Origin: DATDRS01 sp035291605
Lineage (GTDB): Bacteria > Chloroflexota > Anaerolineae > Anaerolineales > UBA6663
Direction: 5' to 3'
DNA length: 42,392 nt
NCBI GenBank assembly: GCA_035291605.1
Contig: DATDRS010000517.1
Location: 1-42,392, forward strand
Below are positions 9,284 to 17,966 of the stretch, in pieces. A program made the translations under genes and the position numbers. Below the pieces are notes generated by a model that was given only the letters and a program-made list of their open reading frames with translations, was not told the origin of the DNA and did no database searches. Numbering within the stretch: position 1 is the stretch's first letter; every line of letters begins with the position of its first letter.

Positions 9284-10311
9284 ATGCCATGCCCCGCGAG
9301 GAACTGGCACGTTGGCTTGACCGCCTGGCCGGCGGGAAAACGCTCATCGCCCCCCGCGACGTGGACGGCGTGCTGCTCTATCGCCCGGTGACGAGCAGCG
9401 CGGAGGTGGTCTGGGATTTCACACGCCCGGTGATGTCCATCAAAGATGCTTTCATCCCCGCGACCGAGCGCCTGCTCATGATCGAGAAAACCGGTCAGCA
9501 GATCAGACTGATCGAAACTCTGGCTGAAGGCGAGCAGGTCATCTTCGGCGTGCGGCCCTGCGACGCGCGCGGAATGAAGGTGCTGGACGCGCTCTTTCTG
9601 GATACCGAACCGGTTGACCCCTATTACGCCCGCCGCCGAGAGAATACGACGCTGATCGGTTTGGCCTGCAGGGAGTTAGGCCCCACCTGCTTCTGCACCA
9701 CCCTCGGCATCGCGCTCGACGATCCGCGCGACGTGGACGTGATGCTTACGGAGGTCGAGGGCGGATATACGGTGCAGATCGTTACAGCGAAAGGAGATGC
9801 ATTGCTGAAGGAGGCCAGAGGCTGGGGATTGGATGTCGAACCCCAAATCCCAGACCGATCAGACCTCAGCACTCAACAACCTGTCATCTCTGATCTCCGA
9901 TCTCTAGATTGGCCTCCCTACTTCAACGACGAATACTGGGATCGCCTAGCCGAGCGCTGCCTGAGCTGCCGTATCTGTGCGTATGTGTGTCCGGCCTGCC
10001 GCTGCTTTGACGTGCGCGATGAAGCGATGCCGTCGAACAACGGGCACAACCAATATGAGCGCATTCGCTGTTGGGACAGTTGCGCGGGCGTGAACTACCG
10101 GCGCATCGCGGGCGGGCATAATCCGCGTCCGACGAAAGGCCAGCGGCTGCGCAACCGCTTCTTCTGCAAGTTCTACTACTATCCACAGCAGTACGGCCCG
10201 GTGGCCTGCACCGGTTGCGGACGGTGTATTGACGCCTGCCCGGAGAACATTGACATCACCGAAGTGCTGGCCCATGTAGGCCAAGCCGGCGGCTCGTCCC
10301 ACAACCGTTAG
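9280..10311 (+). CDS. AsrA/HydB-like 4Fe-4S dicluster protein (FlxB/C-like)
   Basis: 343 residues. The start ATG overlaps the preceding stop (ATGA, 9280-9283) and follows GGAGAGGAGG. The N-terminal half is the domain shared by anaerobic sulfite reductase subunit A, sulfhydrogenase beta and FlxB/C proteins, with GVRPCDARGMKVLD near residue 90 and LACRELGPTCFCTT near 130. The C-terminal half has two 4Fe-4S sites (CLSCRICAYVCPACRC and CTGCGRCIDACPENID) flanking a CWDSC motif. In Flx-Hdr systems such proteins carry electrons from the FAD/NAD(P) subunit to HdrA; the AsrB-like gene follows after 17 bp. Residues of about 188-208 (PQIPDRSDLSTQQ and following) look like an in-frame repeat insertion. 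Confidence 0.85.
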   Translation: MNAMPREELARWLDRLAGGKTLIAPRDVDGVLLYRPVTSSAEVVWDFTRPVMSIKDAFIPATERLLMIEKTGQQIRLIETLAEGEQVIFGVRPCDARGMKVLDALFLDTEPVDPYYARRRENTTLIGLACRELGPTCFCTTLGIALDDPRDVDVMLTEVEGGYTVQIVTAKGDALLKEARGWGLDVEPQIPDRSDLSTQQPVISDLRSLDWPPYFNDEYWDRLAERCLSCRICAYVCPACRCFDVRDEAMPSNNGHNQYERIRCWDSCAGVNYRRIAGGHNPRPTKGQRLRNRFFCKFYYYPQQYGPVACTGCGRCIDACPENIDITEVLAHVGQAGGSSHNR

Positions 10312-10328
10312 ATCGGGGAGGATTGCCT

Positions 10329-11174
10329 ATGGTTCACGCAAACAGACACAATCCCATGCTGCCGTATCTGGGCCGGTTGGTCGAAGTCAAAGACTTGGCC
10401 ACCGAGATCAAGCTCTTCCGCGTCGAACTGCTGAACGGGGGACGCGAGGCCTTCGCCAACTACCGGCCCGGCCAATTCGCGTTCGTTTCCGCCTTTGGGG
10501 TGGGCGAAGCCCCCTTTGGCATCGCCTCCACTCCCCACCGCACCCCGATGCTCGAGTTCGCCGTCAACCGGTTGGGCGCGGTGACCACCGGCCTGCACGA
10601 ACTCGGCGCGGGCGACGTCGTCGGGGTGCGCAGGCCGATGGGGAATGCGTTCCCGATGGAGGCGTTCAAGGGCAAGAACCTGATCGTGCTCGGCGGCGGC
10701 ATCGGCGGCGCGCCCTTGCGGCCCGTGATCCAGACCGTACTCGACCACCGCGCCGACTACGGCCACTTCACCATCCTGTGGGCCGCGCGCCGCCCGTCGC
10801 TGCTGGTATTCACCGACGAGTACGACGAGTGGCGCGCCGCGCCTGACACCGATGTCCACCTCACAGTGGACGAGCCAGACGCCACCTGGGATCACAACGT
10901 CGGGCTGATTACCGAGTTGTTGGAGAAGGTCGCGCCCTCGCCGGAGAGCGCCATCACCATCACCTGCGGCCCGCCGGTCATGATCCACTTCGTCGGCAAA
11001 GTGTTGCAGCCACTGGGCTTCACGCCGGAGAAGAACTACGTTACGCTCGAAGCCCGCATGCACTGCGGCATTGGCAAGTGCGGGCGCTGCAACCTGGGCG
11101 ATAAGTTGATCTGCGTAGACGGGCCGGTGTTCTCGATGGCGCAGGTGGGGGCCTTGTTGGAAAGCTTTCTGTAG
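10329..11174 (+). CDS. AsrB/FlxA-like FAD and NAD(P)-binding oxidoreductase
   Basis: 281 residues. Ferredoxin-NADP reductase fold: flavin-binding motif YRPGQFAFVS, NAD(P)-binding LGGGIGGAPLRPV (about residue 120), and CGPPVMIHF near 215. The C-terminal Cys cluster CGIGKCGRCNLGDKLICVDG is a PyrK/AsrB-type [2Fe-2S] site. In sulfhydrogenase gamma, AsrB and FlxA this protein oxidises NAD(P)H. Here it probably feeds electrons through the AsrA-like and MvhD-FdhB-like proteins into the two Sec HdrAs. The ATG is preferred over an in-frame TTG at 10323 because GGGGAGG (10315-10321) sits eight bases upstream. A strong terminator follows, so this is the last gene of its operon. Confidence 0.88.
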   Translation: MVHANRHNPMLPYLGRLVEVKDLATEIKLFRVELLNGGREAFANYRPGQFAFVSAFGVGEAPFGIASTPHRTPMLEFAVNRLGAVTTGLHELGAGDVVGVRRPMGNAFPMEAFKGKNLIVLGGGIGGAPLRPVIQTVLDHRADYGHFTILWAARRPSLLVFTDEYDEWRAAPDTDVHLTVDEPDATWDHNVGLITELLEKVAPSPESAITITCGPPVMIHFVGKVLQPLGFTPEKNYVTLEARMHCGIGKCGRCNLGDKLICVDGPVFSMAQVGALLESFL

Positions 11175-11197
11175 CAGGGCGCCCACCGGGTTTTCGC

Positions 11198-11230
11198 AAA
11201 GACCCTACCTCGGTAGGGTCTTTTTGTTTT
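11198..11230 (+). terminator. Intrinsic (rho-independent) terminator
   Basis: AAAGACCCTACC (11198-11209) pairs fully with GGTAGGGTCTTT (11212-11223). The real loop is probably four bases with 11 pairs. It is followed by a T-rich run TTTTTGTTTT. It lies 23 bases after the stop of the AsrB-like gene and ends the first Hdr operon. Confidence 0.92.
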
Positions 11231-11280
11231 CCAAGATAGGGTATGTGCCGGAGGCTATTTCGAGCGGGCGGCGGATGACG
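11225..11280 (+). promoter_or_regulatory. Upstream element shared with 26178-26231
   Basis: The sequence starting TGTTTTCCAAGATAGGG and ending GCGGATGACG matches the region before the 26278 gene at about 43 of 56 positions when aligned by hand with two single-base gaps. It starts inside the terminator T-run and lies about 100 bases before the 11384 gene. A promoter or operator role is inferred from position and conservation. I could not assign clear -35 and -10 boxes. Its end overlaps the arm CGGCGGAT (11269-11276), which pairs with ATCCGCCG (11291-11298). Confidence 0.45.
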
Positions 11281-11308
11281 ATGGACTGAAATCCGCCGTA
11301 CTGTGTAG

Positions 11309-11342
11309 GTGTGCGGCGGTGCAGCGTTTAACCGCGCACACC
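11309..11342 (+). other. Leader hairpin before the 11384 gene
   Basis: GGTGTGCG (11309-11316) pairs with CGCACACC (11335-11342), followed by ATCTTTTC. It could be a weak attenuator or a 5' UTR stability hairpin. The rest of the 11175-11383 spacer is the terminator and the shared element described above. Confidence 0.35.
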
Positions 11343-11383
11343 ATCTTTTCAAGACCTCGTCCTTTCAAGAGTGGAGGTGACTC

Positions 11384-11626
11384 ATGCGCGAAACATCCCC
11401 GCAAGACCAGGCTGTCACTGACGAGCCGCAGGCCCGATTGGAAAAACTTTTCATCGAAGCCTACCTGCGCACCAAAGGGCATACGCTGCAGAGTTTGCAT
11501 AAACTGCCAGCAGAAGAAGCGAAACAACTCATGACGGAAGCGTCCATCTATGCCTCGACCAAGCTGGCAGAAGTGGAAACAAAAGAACGGCTTCTACAGG
11601 AAATACATGGCGTTTCTCAAGGCTAA
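11384..11626 (+). CDS. Small helical protein of unknown function, 80 residues
   Basis: It starts at an ATG with GTGGAGGTGACTC just upstream. The product is charged, predicted mostly helical, and has no Cys and no membrane segment. The core LFIEAYLRTKGHTLQSLHKL followed by PAEEAKQLMTEAS looks like a compact helical bundle. It is the first gene of the second Hdr transcription unit, after a terminator and a candidate regulatory element. It is therefore a candidate accessory or regulatory subunit. I do not recognise the family. Confidence 0.65.
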   Translation: MRETSPQDQAVTDEPQARLEKLFIEAYLRTKGHTLQSLHKLPAEEAKQLMTEASIYASTKLAEVETKERLLQEIHGVSQG

Positions 11627-11683
11627 GCCGGGCCGGGAAGCATCGCGGGCGTTATCTCTGACACACATCCGGAGGGCGAAACT

Positions 11684-11872
11684 ATGATCCGACTTGAACT
11701 GACTCCTGAGGAGACCGAACTGCTGCGCCAGGTTCTCGAATGTTGCCTGGATGACTTGCGGGATGAGATCAGGCATACAGAGAAAAAAGGCTTTCGCAAC
11801 ATGCTGAAGTCGCAGGAGGAGTCTCTCAAGCACCTTCTCCAGCGCCTGGCGAGCGAGAAGGTTTCGGCCTGA
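11684..11872 (+). CDS. Small acidic helical protein of unknown function, 62 residues
   Basis: The ATG at 11684 follows GGAGGGCG. The sequence begins MIRLELTPEETELLRQVLE and contains a second Glu/Lys-rich helix. The pattern suggests a two-helix protein. One Cys (in LECCLDD there are two adjacent Cys) does not form a known Fe-S motif. I recognise the beginning only as similar in style to short conserved hypothetical proteins. It lies between the 80-residue protein and HdrC and is probably in the same operon. Confidence 0.65.
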   Translation: MIRLELTPEETELLRQVLECCLDDLRDEIRHTEKKGFRNMLKSQEESLKHLLQRLASEKVSA

Positions 11873-11923
11873 TCCGGCCGCCCGCCCCGGCGCCGGGATT
11901 TGGAGCCGACGGAAGGAGCCAGC

Positions 11924-12451
11924 GTGAAAGATAACCTCGCGTCTGAAATCCAGCGGCGCTCCGGCCAGCGCATCGAGCTGTGCTACCACTGCCACAAGTG
12001 CACGGCGGGCTGCCCGGTGGTCGGCGCGATGGATTACGGCCCCGATCATCTCTTGCGGTTGGCGATGCTCGGCCGGCGTGACGCCGTTCTACGCAGTCGC
12101 GACCTCTGGCTGTGCGCAGGATGCTACACCTGCGCCACCCGCTGCCCGAATGCGATTGACATCGCAGCGGTGATGGACGCGTTGCGGCAACTGGCTCTAG
12201 CCGAGGATTACCCGGCCGGAGAGAGGGATGCGGCTCTGTTCCACACGCTGTTCTTGAGAGTCGTTCAACGGCTGGGCCGGTCGCACGAGGCGGCCCTCTT
12301 GGGCGCGTTCAAAGTCCTGGCGCACGTCCCGCTCTTCAATGACGTGGGCGCGGGGCTAGGTCTGTTTTTGCGTGGCAAGGTTCCCATTTTGCCGGAACGC
12401 TCAGGGGCAGTAGCAGAAGTCCAGCAGATCTTTCGGAGGAGTGATCGGTGA
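11924..12451 (+). CDS. hdrC: HdrC-like 4Fe-4S subunit
   Basis: 175 residues from GTG 11924, chosen because GGAAGGAG lies just upstream; an in-frame TTG at 11900 lacks a site. Two 4Fe-4S motifs are present: CYHCHKCTAGCPV (about residue 20) and CAGCYTCATRCPNAID (about 64). The C-terminal part is helical. HdrC relays electrons from HdrA to HdrB. The stop overlaps the HdrB start (GTGA at 12448-12451), so HdrC and HdrB are translationally coupled. Confidence 0.9.
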   Translation: MKDNLASEIQRRSGQRIELCYHCHKCTAGCPVVGAMDYGPDHLLRLAMLGRRDAVLRSRDLWLCAGCYTCATRCPNAIDIAAVMDALRQLALAEDYPAGERDAALFHTLFLRVVQRLGRSHEAALLGAFKVLAHVPLFNDVGAGLGLFLRGKVPILPERSGAVAEVQQIFRRSDR

Positions 12452-13299
12452 GCTACTCGTTTTATCCGGGGTGCAGCCTGCACTCGACGGGTCTCGAGTA
12501 TGGGCTTTCCGCGCAGGCTGTGTTCCGGCGCCTCGGCCTGGAGTTGCGCGAGCTTGCCGGGTGGAACTGTTGCGGCGCGTCGTCGGCGCACGCGCTCAAC
12601 CACACACTCGCGCTTGCACTGCCTGCGCGCACCCTGGCGTTGGCCCAAACGGTTGGACACGATCTGGTGACGCCGTGCGCGGCATGCTTCAGCCGGATGA
12701 AAAACGCGGATTACGTGCTGAGGACCGATCCTGGCGCGCGGGCCGAAATCGAGACAATCGTCGGCTTCAAGTTTACGGGTGAGATCGCCATCCGGCCCCT
12801 GCTCGCCGTGCTGCACGAAGACTACGGCCCGCAGCGAATCGCGGCGCAAGTACGGCGTCCGCTGCGAGGACTCAAAGTTGTCACCTATTACGGCTGCCTG
12901 CTCGTCCGCCCGCCGGAAATCGCACGGTTTGATGACCCGGACGATCCGCACGTGATGGCCGACCTGCTCCGGGCGGTGGGCGCCGATGTCAAAACGTGGT
13001 CGTATGCCACGGATTGTTGCGGCGGGAGCCTCTCGCTCAGCCGCTCAGACATCGTGTCCGGGTTGGTCACGCGGCTGGCGGAGCGGGCGCGCGAGGCCGG
13101 GGCCGAGGCGTTCGTGACGGCCTGTCCCCTGTGTCAGGTCAATCTCGAAATGCGGCAGACGGGTCAAGCGAAGATGCCGGCGTTTTACTTCACCGAACTG
13201 CTTGGGCTTGCGTTTGGCCTCCCTGACGCGCACAAATGGTGGGGCAAGCACTTGATTGACCCCCGGCCCATGTTGCGCTCGGCGGGGTTAGTGGATTGA
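12448..13299 (+). CDS. hdrB: HdrB-like subunit with two complete CCG motifs
   Basis: 283 residues from GTG 12448. Two CCG domains are intact. The first has Cys9 (PGCSLHS), NCCGAS near 41 and CAAC near 77; the second has YGCLLV, DCCGGS near 191 and CPLC near 228. In HdrB each CCG set binds a non-cubane [4Fe-4S] cluster that splits a disulfide. Here the real substrate is unknown: without methanogenesis genes it need not be CoM-S-S-CoB. This is the only stand-alone HdrB in the window and the best candidate active-site subunit of the second cluster. Confidence 0.9.
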   Translation: MSYSFYPGCSLHSTGLEYGLSAQAVFRRLGLELRELAGWNCCGASSAHALNHTLALALPARTLALAQTVGHDLVTPCAACFSRMKNADYVLRTDPGARAEIETIVGFKFTGEIAIRPLLAVLHEDYGPQRIAAQVRRPLRGLKVVTYYGCLLVRPPEIARFDDPDDPHVMADLLRAVGADVKTWSYATDCCGGSLSLSRSDIVSGLVTRLAERAREAGAEAFVTACPLCQVNLEMRQTGQAKMPAFYFTELLGLAFGLPDAHKWWGKHLIDPRPMLRSAGLVD

Positions 13300-13313
13300 C
13301 GGCCATTTTTCAT

Positions 13314-13383
13314 CGCAGAGAACGCTGACGCGAAGCGCGCAGGGAAGGCATTGGAAGTCTCAGCGCACACGGCGAACTCTGCG
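13314..13383 (+). repeat. Spacer repeat with inverted arms
   Basis: CGCAGAG (13314-13320) and CTCTGCG (13377-13383) bracket a spacer of AACGCTGACGCG-like units. It fills most of the 107-bp gap between HdrB and the giant HdrA. Similar wording appears in frame near 15675 (CTCTGCGGAGAACGCA). Confidence 0.45.
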
Positions 13384-13406
13384 GCGAGTTTCCAGCGGAG
13401 TCGCGG

Positions 13407-16400
13407 ATGACGGCCTCAGGCAGCGGACGCGAGAAAGTCGAGGATTTCCGGCAGGGGCGAAAAGGCCCGGTCGGCGCGGCGCTGGTGGTCGGCGCAGGAA
13501 TTGCCGGGATGCAGGCCGCGCTCGATCTGGCCGAAGCCGGCATCAAAGTCTATCTGCTCGACCGTGCACCCGCCATCGGCGGGACGATGGCCCAGCTCGA
13601 CAAGACTTTCCCGACCAACGATTGCGCCATGTGCATCATGTCGCCCAAACTGGTCGAGGTCGGGCGGCATCTCAACATCGAACTGCTGAACTGCGCCGAG
13701 GTCGAGTCCATATCCGGTGAGCCGGGCGACCTCACGGTGACGGTGCGTCAACACCCGCGCTACGTGGATCGGACGAAATGCACCGGCTGCGGCGATTGCG
13801 CGGCGGCCTGCCCCATCAGCCTCCCCGACACATTCAACGGCGGCCTCTCACAACGGAAGGCGATTTACAAACTCTACCCACAGGCGATCCCCAACGCGTT
13901 CGCTATCGAGAAGCAAGGCACGGCCCCATGTCGGGATGCCTGCCCTGTCCATCAGCGGGCGCAGGGCTATATCGCGCTCATCGCCGAGGGGCGCTTCGCT
14001 GATGCCTATCGCACCATCCTCGAAGACAATCCATTCCCCTCGATTTGCGGTCGCGTGTGCAACCATCGTTGTGAGGAGGCCTGCAATCGCGCGCAGGCCG
14101 ACGCGCCCGTGAACATCATGGCGCTCAAGCGGTTCGTCGCCGATTGGGCGCGGGATCATCCGTGGGCGGCGGGCGGTTGGCCGTCAGTGGAGGGCGCTCG
14201 TCCGCTGACCGGCAAGCGCGTCGCCATCGTCGGCTCCGGCCCCGCCGGTTTGACCTGCGCGCAGGATTTGGTCCGGCAGGGTTGCGCCGTCACCGTCTTC
14301 GAGGCGCTGCCTGTCCCTGGCGGCATGATGCGGGTCGGCATCCCGGCCTATCGTCTGCCGCCCGAGGTCGTGCAGCGCGAGATTGACGCCGTCGTCGCTC
14401 AAGGGATTGAACTCAAGCTCAATCACCGCATCGAACACGTGGAGGCCCTCCTTCACGAGTACGATGCGGTCTTTGTCGCCATCGGAGCGCACGCCGGAGT
14501 CAAACTCCCCATCCCCGGCAACGATCTCCCCCAGGCGCTGCTGGCGACTGAGTTCTTGCGCGAGGTCAGCCTGCAATCTCCAATCGCTAATTACGCCTCT
14601 CCAGTTACCCATCGGCGTGTCCTCGTCCTCGGCGGCGGGAACGTGGCGATTGACGCGGCGATGACGGCGGTGCGCCTCAGCGCGGCGTGGGTGGGCATGG
14701 CCTGCCTGGAGAGTCGTGAGCAAATGCCCGCGCACACGTGGGAGGTGCAGGACGCCGAGGAAGAGGGCGTCGAGGTCTTCCCCTCCCGCACGTTCAAAGA
14801 GGTGACGCGTGACGGAGGGCGCGTGACGGGGGTGCGCACGGTCAAGGTCAACTTCCGAGGGTTCGTTGAGGGACGGCCAGACTTTGATGAAATTCCTGAC
14901 ACCGAAGAAATCATTCCCGCCGACGTGGTGATCTTCGCCATCGGCCAGCGGCCCGAGGCGAATTGCCTCAAACCGGTGAGTACGCAGCGCGGTGGACGCG
15001 TGCAGGTTGACCCCGAAACTCTGGCGACGAATGTGCCGGGAATTTTCGCGGGCGGCGACGTGGTGACCGGCACGGCTTTTGTGGTGGACGCGATTGCCGC
15101 CGGTCACCGCGCCGCCCGTTCCATGGCAGCCCATCTCGAAAAGACGGACGGAACACACAAGACGCAACACGCAGCGCGCCATGTCGTCAAACTCACGCAG
15201 TCCGAAGTCGCAGAGCGTATGGCAAGCGGCAAAGCCTCCGTTGCGCCGCGGGTCGAAGTGCCAAAACGACCGGTGGCAGTGCGCAAGGCTGGCTTTGTCG
15301 AAATGTTTGGCGAACTGACCGATGAGCAGGCGCGGGCCGAGGCAATGCGCTGCCTGCGCTGCGGCGTTTGCTCGGAGTGCAACCAATGCGTCTACGCCTG
15401 CCGCGCAGGGGCGATTGTTCACGCTGACGTTGAGCACATCACTGAACTGAACGTGGGCGCGGTGGTGTTGACCCCGGGCGTCGAGGCCATGCCGGGGAAT
15501 GTCCGCCCCGAATACGGTTGTGGACGTTTCCCGAACGTAGTCACCAGCGTGCAGTTCGAGCGGATGCTCTCGGCCTCCGGCCCATTTGGGGGAGTGGTGC
15601 AACGGCCATCGGACGGTGCGCACCCACGCAAGGTGGCGTGGATTCAATGCGTAGGCTCGCGAGACTATCGAAGCCCCTCTGCGGAGAACGCACAGGGCGG
15701 AGCTTATTGCTCATCCGTGTGCTGCATGTATGCTACCAAAGAGGCCATCATCGCCAAGGAGCACGACGCGCACATCGAGCCGACTATCTTCTACATTGAC
15801 ATCCGCTCGTTCGGCAAAGGCTTCGAGCGCTACATCGAGCGCGCGCAGACCGAGCACGGCATCCATTACGTCCGGTGTATGGTGTCCTCGGTGAAGGAAG
15901 CGCCGGGGAGCCACAACCTGCGGTTGACTTACGTGACTTACGAGGGCGCGGATGGCGCTCATCCCGTGCCGCATGAAGAGGAATTTGATCTGGTCGTGCT
16001 CTCGGTGGGTTTGCGGCCTTCGGCGGCGGCGCGCGAGATGGCCGAGCGCCTCGGCGTGAAGTTGAACGAGTTCGGCTTCGCCGATGTCGCGCCACACACC
16101 CCGGGGCGGACCTCGCGGCCGGGCGTGTTCGTGGCCGGGGCGTTTGCCGAACCGAAGGACATCCCCGAGTCGGTCATCGAGGCCTCGTGCGCGGCGGCGC
16201 AGGTCTCGGCGCTGCTGGGCGAGGCCCGAGGGACGTTGACGCGCGTCCCGGAGTATCCACCTGAGCGGGACATCTCCGACGAACCGGCGCGGGTGGGCGT
16301 CTTCATCTGTCATTGCGGCATCAACATTGGGGCTGTAGTGAATGTGCCGGAGGTCGTGGAGTACGCGAGGACGCTGCCGGGCGTGGCCTACGCCGAGCAC

Positions 16401-17963
16401 AATCTGTACACCTGCTCGCAAGACACGCAGGAACGCATCCGCCAGCGCATTCAGGAGTATGGACTGAATCGGGTGGTGGTCGCCTCGTGTACGCCGCGCA
16501 CGCACGAGCCATTGTTCCAGGACACCATCCGGCAGGCCGGTCTCAACCGCCACTTGTTTGAGATGGCGAACATCCGTGAGCAGGACTCGTGGGTGCACCG
16601 CTCCGCGCCGCGGTCGGCGACCGAAAAAGCCAAGCAGCTCGCGGCGATGGCCGTGGCCAAAGCCTGCAAACTGCGCCCGATCACGCGCAACACGTTCGAA
16701 GTGGATCGGCGGGCACTCGTCATCGGCGGCGGGCTGGCCGGGATGACGGCGGCGCTCTCCATCGCGCGGCAGGGGTTCGGCGTGTACCTCGTCGAGCGCG
16801 AGGCCGAACTCGGCGGCAATCTGCGCCACATTTATACGCGCACGCCCCACGGCCGCGACCCACAAACCTTGTTGCGCGAGACCATCGCCGCCGTTGAATC
16901 CGAGCCGCGTATTCACGTGATGGCCGACGTCCAGGTGGTCAGCCTGAGCGGCTACACCGGCCACTACTCCACCACCGTGCGTTCAAAGACGGATGGGTCA
17001 CAACTTGAACTCGAGCATGGCGCGGTCGTCGTCGCCACGGGCGCACGGAGCTACGCGCCGAAAGACTATCTCTACGGCCGGCATCCCAACGTCATCACTC
17101 AACGCGAGCTCGAGGAACGCCTCGTACTTCCCACTTCGCACCCCCAGTTCCCCGCTTCCGTTGTGATGATCCAGTGCGTCGGCTCGCGCGACGAGGCGCA
17201 CCCGTACTGCTCGCGCATTTGTTGCACACAGGCATTGAAGAATGCGCTCGCCATCAAGCGGCCATCGCCGGATACGCAGGTCGTCGTGCTGTACCGCGAC
17301 CTGCGCAGTTACGGCTTCCGTGAGCAGTTGTATCGCGAGGCCCGCGAGGCCGGCGTGATCTTCCTCGAATACGACGCGACGATGAAGCCCGAAGTGTCGG
17401 CGGACGGCGGCGGACGGCTGCAAGTGCGAGTGGCTGTCCAGCCCGAAAACGACGTCATCGCCCTCTCGCCCGACTGGCTGGTGTTGAGCACGGGCATCGA
17501 GCCGGAGCCGGGCAACGCGGCGCTCGCCCAGCTTTTGAAAGTCCCGCTCAACGAGGACGGCTTCTTCCTCGAAGCGCATGTCAAATTGCGCCCGGTAGAC
17601 TTCGCCGCCGAGGGCATCTTCCTCGCCGGGCTGGCGCACTCGCCGCGTTTCATTGAAGAGACGATCGCACAGGCGCAGGCAGCGGCGGTGCGGGCCGTGT
17701 CTCTTTTGGCGAAACCGCAGTTAGAGGCCACGCCGATCGTCGCCAGCGTCAACCCGCGCCTGTGCGCGGCCTGCGGCGTTTGCGTGGACGTCTGTCCGTA
17801 TGGGGCGCGCAGACTCGAACCGGGCATGGCGCACGCCGAAGTCATCGAGGTGCTGTGTCAGGGTTGCGGCGCGTGCGTGGCGGCCTGTCCCAACAAAGCC
17901 AGCCAGCAGAAGGGCTTCGAGTTCGGGCAGGTGTTTGGGATGTTGGAGGCGGCTATTGCCTGA
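13407..17963 (+). CDS. hdrA: 1518-residue HdrA-GltD-HdrA fusion
   Basis: A first HdrA half (GAGIAGMQAALDLAEAG; CAMC in place of CxxU; CTGCGDCAAACP) is followed by a GltD-like module. This has CRDACPVHQRAQGYI, CGRVCNHRCEEAC, FAD site IVGSGPAGLTCA near 275 and NAD(P) site LVLGGGNVAIDAA near 408. The first HdrA then resumes (CLRCGVCSECNQC, CVGSRD). At about residue 960 a second HdrA begins: ICHCGINIGA, GGGLAGMTAA near 1106, with no Cys in the motif region (HIYTRTPHGRD). Two C-terminal ferredoxins follow (CAACGVCVDVCP, CQGCGACVAACP). It probably links NAD(P)H to HdrBC through two HdrA flavins on one chain. The start ATG follows GGAG with six bases spacing. Several short in-frame repeat insertions are present. 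Length and fusion are visible; the function is inferred. Confidence 0.87.
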   Translation: MTASGSGREKVEDFRQGRKGPVGAALVVGAGIAGMQAALDLAEAGIKVYLLDRAPAIGGTMAQLDKTFPTNDCAMCIMSPKLVEVGRHLNIELLNCAEVESISGEPGDLTVTVRQHPRYVDRTKCTGCGDCAAACPISLPDTFNGGLSQRKAIYKLYPQAIPNAFAIEKQGTAPCRDACPVHQRAQGYIALIAEGRFADAYRTILEDNPFPSICGRVCNHRCEEACNRAQADAPVNIMALKRFVADWARDHPWAAGGWPSVEGARPLTGKRVAIVGSGPAGLTCAQDLVRQGCAVTVFEALPVPGGMMRVGIPAYRLPPEVVQREIDAVVAQGIELKLNHRIEHVEALLHEYDAVFVAIGAHAGVKLPIPGNDLPQALLATEFLREVSLQSPIANYASPVTHRRVLVLGGGNVAIDAAMTAVRLSAAWVGMACLESREQMPAHTWEVQDAEEEGVEVFPSRTFKEVTRDGGRVTGVRTVKVNFRGFVEGRPDFDEIPDTEEIIPADVVIFAIGQRPEANCLKPVSTQRGGRVQVDPETLATNVPGIFAGGDVVTGTAFVVDAIAAGHRAARSMAAHLEKTDGTHKTQHAARHVVKLTQSEVAERMASGKASVAPRVEVPKRPVAVRKAGFVEMFGELTDEQARAEAMRCLRCGVCSECNQCVYACRAGAIVHADVEHITELNVGAVVLTPGVEAMPGNVRPEYGCGRFPNVVTSVQFERMLSASGPFGGVVQRPSDGAHPRKVAWIQCVGSRDYRSPSAENAQGGAYCSSVCCMYATKEAIIAKEHDAHIEPTIFYIDIRSFGKGFERYIERAQTEHGIHYVRCMVSSVKEAPGSHNLRLTYVTYEGADGAHPVPHEEEFDLVVLSVGLRPSAAAREMAERLGVKLNEFGFADVAPHTPGRTSRPGVFVAGAFAEPKDIPESVIEASCAAAQVSALLGEARGTLTRVPEYPPERDISDEPARVGVFICHCGINIGAVVNVPEVVEYARTLPGVAYAEHNLYTCSQDTQERIRQRIQEYGLNRVVVASCTPRTHEPLFQDTIRQAGLNRHLFEMANIREQDSWVHRSAPRSATEKAKQLAAMAVAKACKLRPITRNTFEVDRRALVIGGGLAGMTAALSIARQGFGVYLVEREAELGGNLRHIYTRTPHGRDPQTLLRETIAAVESEPRIHVMADVQVVSLSGYTGHYSTTVRSKTDGSQLELEHGAVVVATGARSYAPKDYLYGRHPNVITQRELEERLVLPTSHPQFPASVVMIQCVGSRDEAHPYCSRICCTQALKNALAIKRPSPDTQVVVLYRDLRSYGFREQLYREAREAGVIFLEYDATMKPEVSADGGGRLQVRVAVQPENDVIALSPDWLVLSTGIEPEPGNAALAQLLKVPLNEDGFFLEAHVKLRPVDFAAEGIFLAGLAHSPRFIEETIAQAQAAAVRAVSLLAKPQLEATPIVASVNPRLCAACGVCVDVCPYGARRLEPGMAHAEVIEVLCQGCGACVAACPNKASQQKGFEFGQVFGMLEAAIA
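14574..14612 (+). repeat. In-frame repeat-like insertion, GltD module
   Basis: The segment around CAATCTCCAATCGC and TCTCCAGTTACC encodes QSPIANYASPVTH just before the NAD(P)-binding LVLGGGN. The paralog at 6061 has a shorter linker here. The base pattern resembles the ATC/CCAATC-type dispersed repeats of this window. Confidence 0.35.
15133..15186 (+). repeat. In-frame repeat-like insertion before the HdrA second half
   Basis: Short iterated AACACAC / AAGACGCAACACGC units translated as KTDGTHKTQHAARHVV. The paralogous protein at the same junction (about 6600) has no such stretch. Confidence 0.45.
15664..15706 (+). repeat. In-frame repeat-like insertion in the CVGSRD-YC loop
   Basis: Between CVGSRD and YCSSVCCM this protein has about 12 extra residues (YRSPSAENAQGG). 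They are encoded by DNA containing CTCTGCGGAGAACGCA, which is like the 13314-13383 spacer repeat. All the other HdrA copies have only a few residues here. Confidence 0.45.
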
Positions 17964-17966
17964 CCG

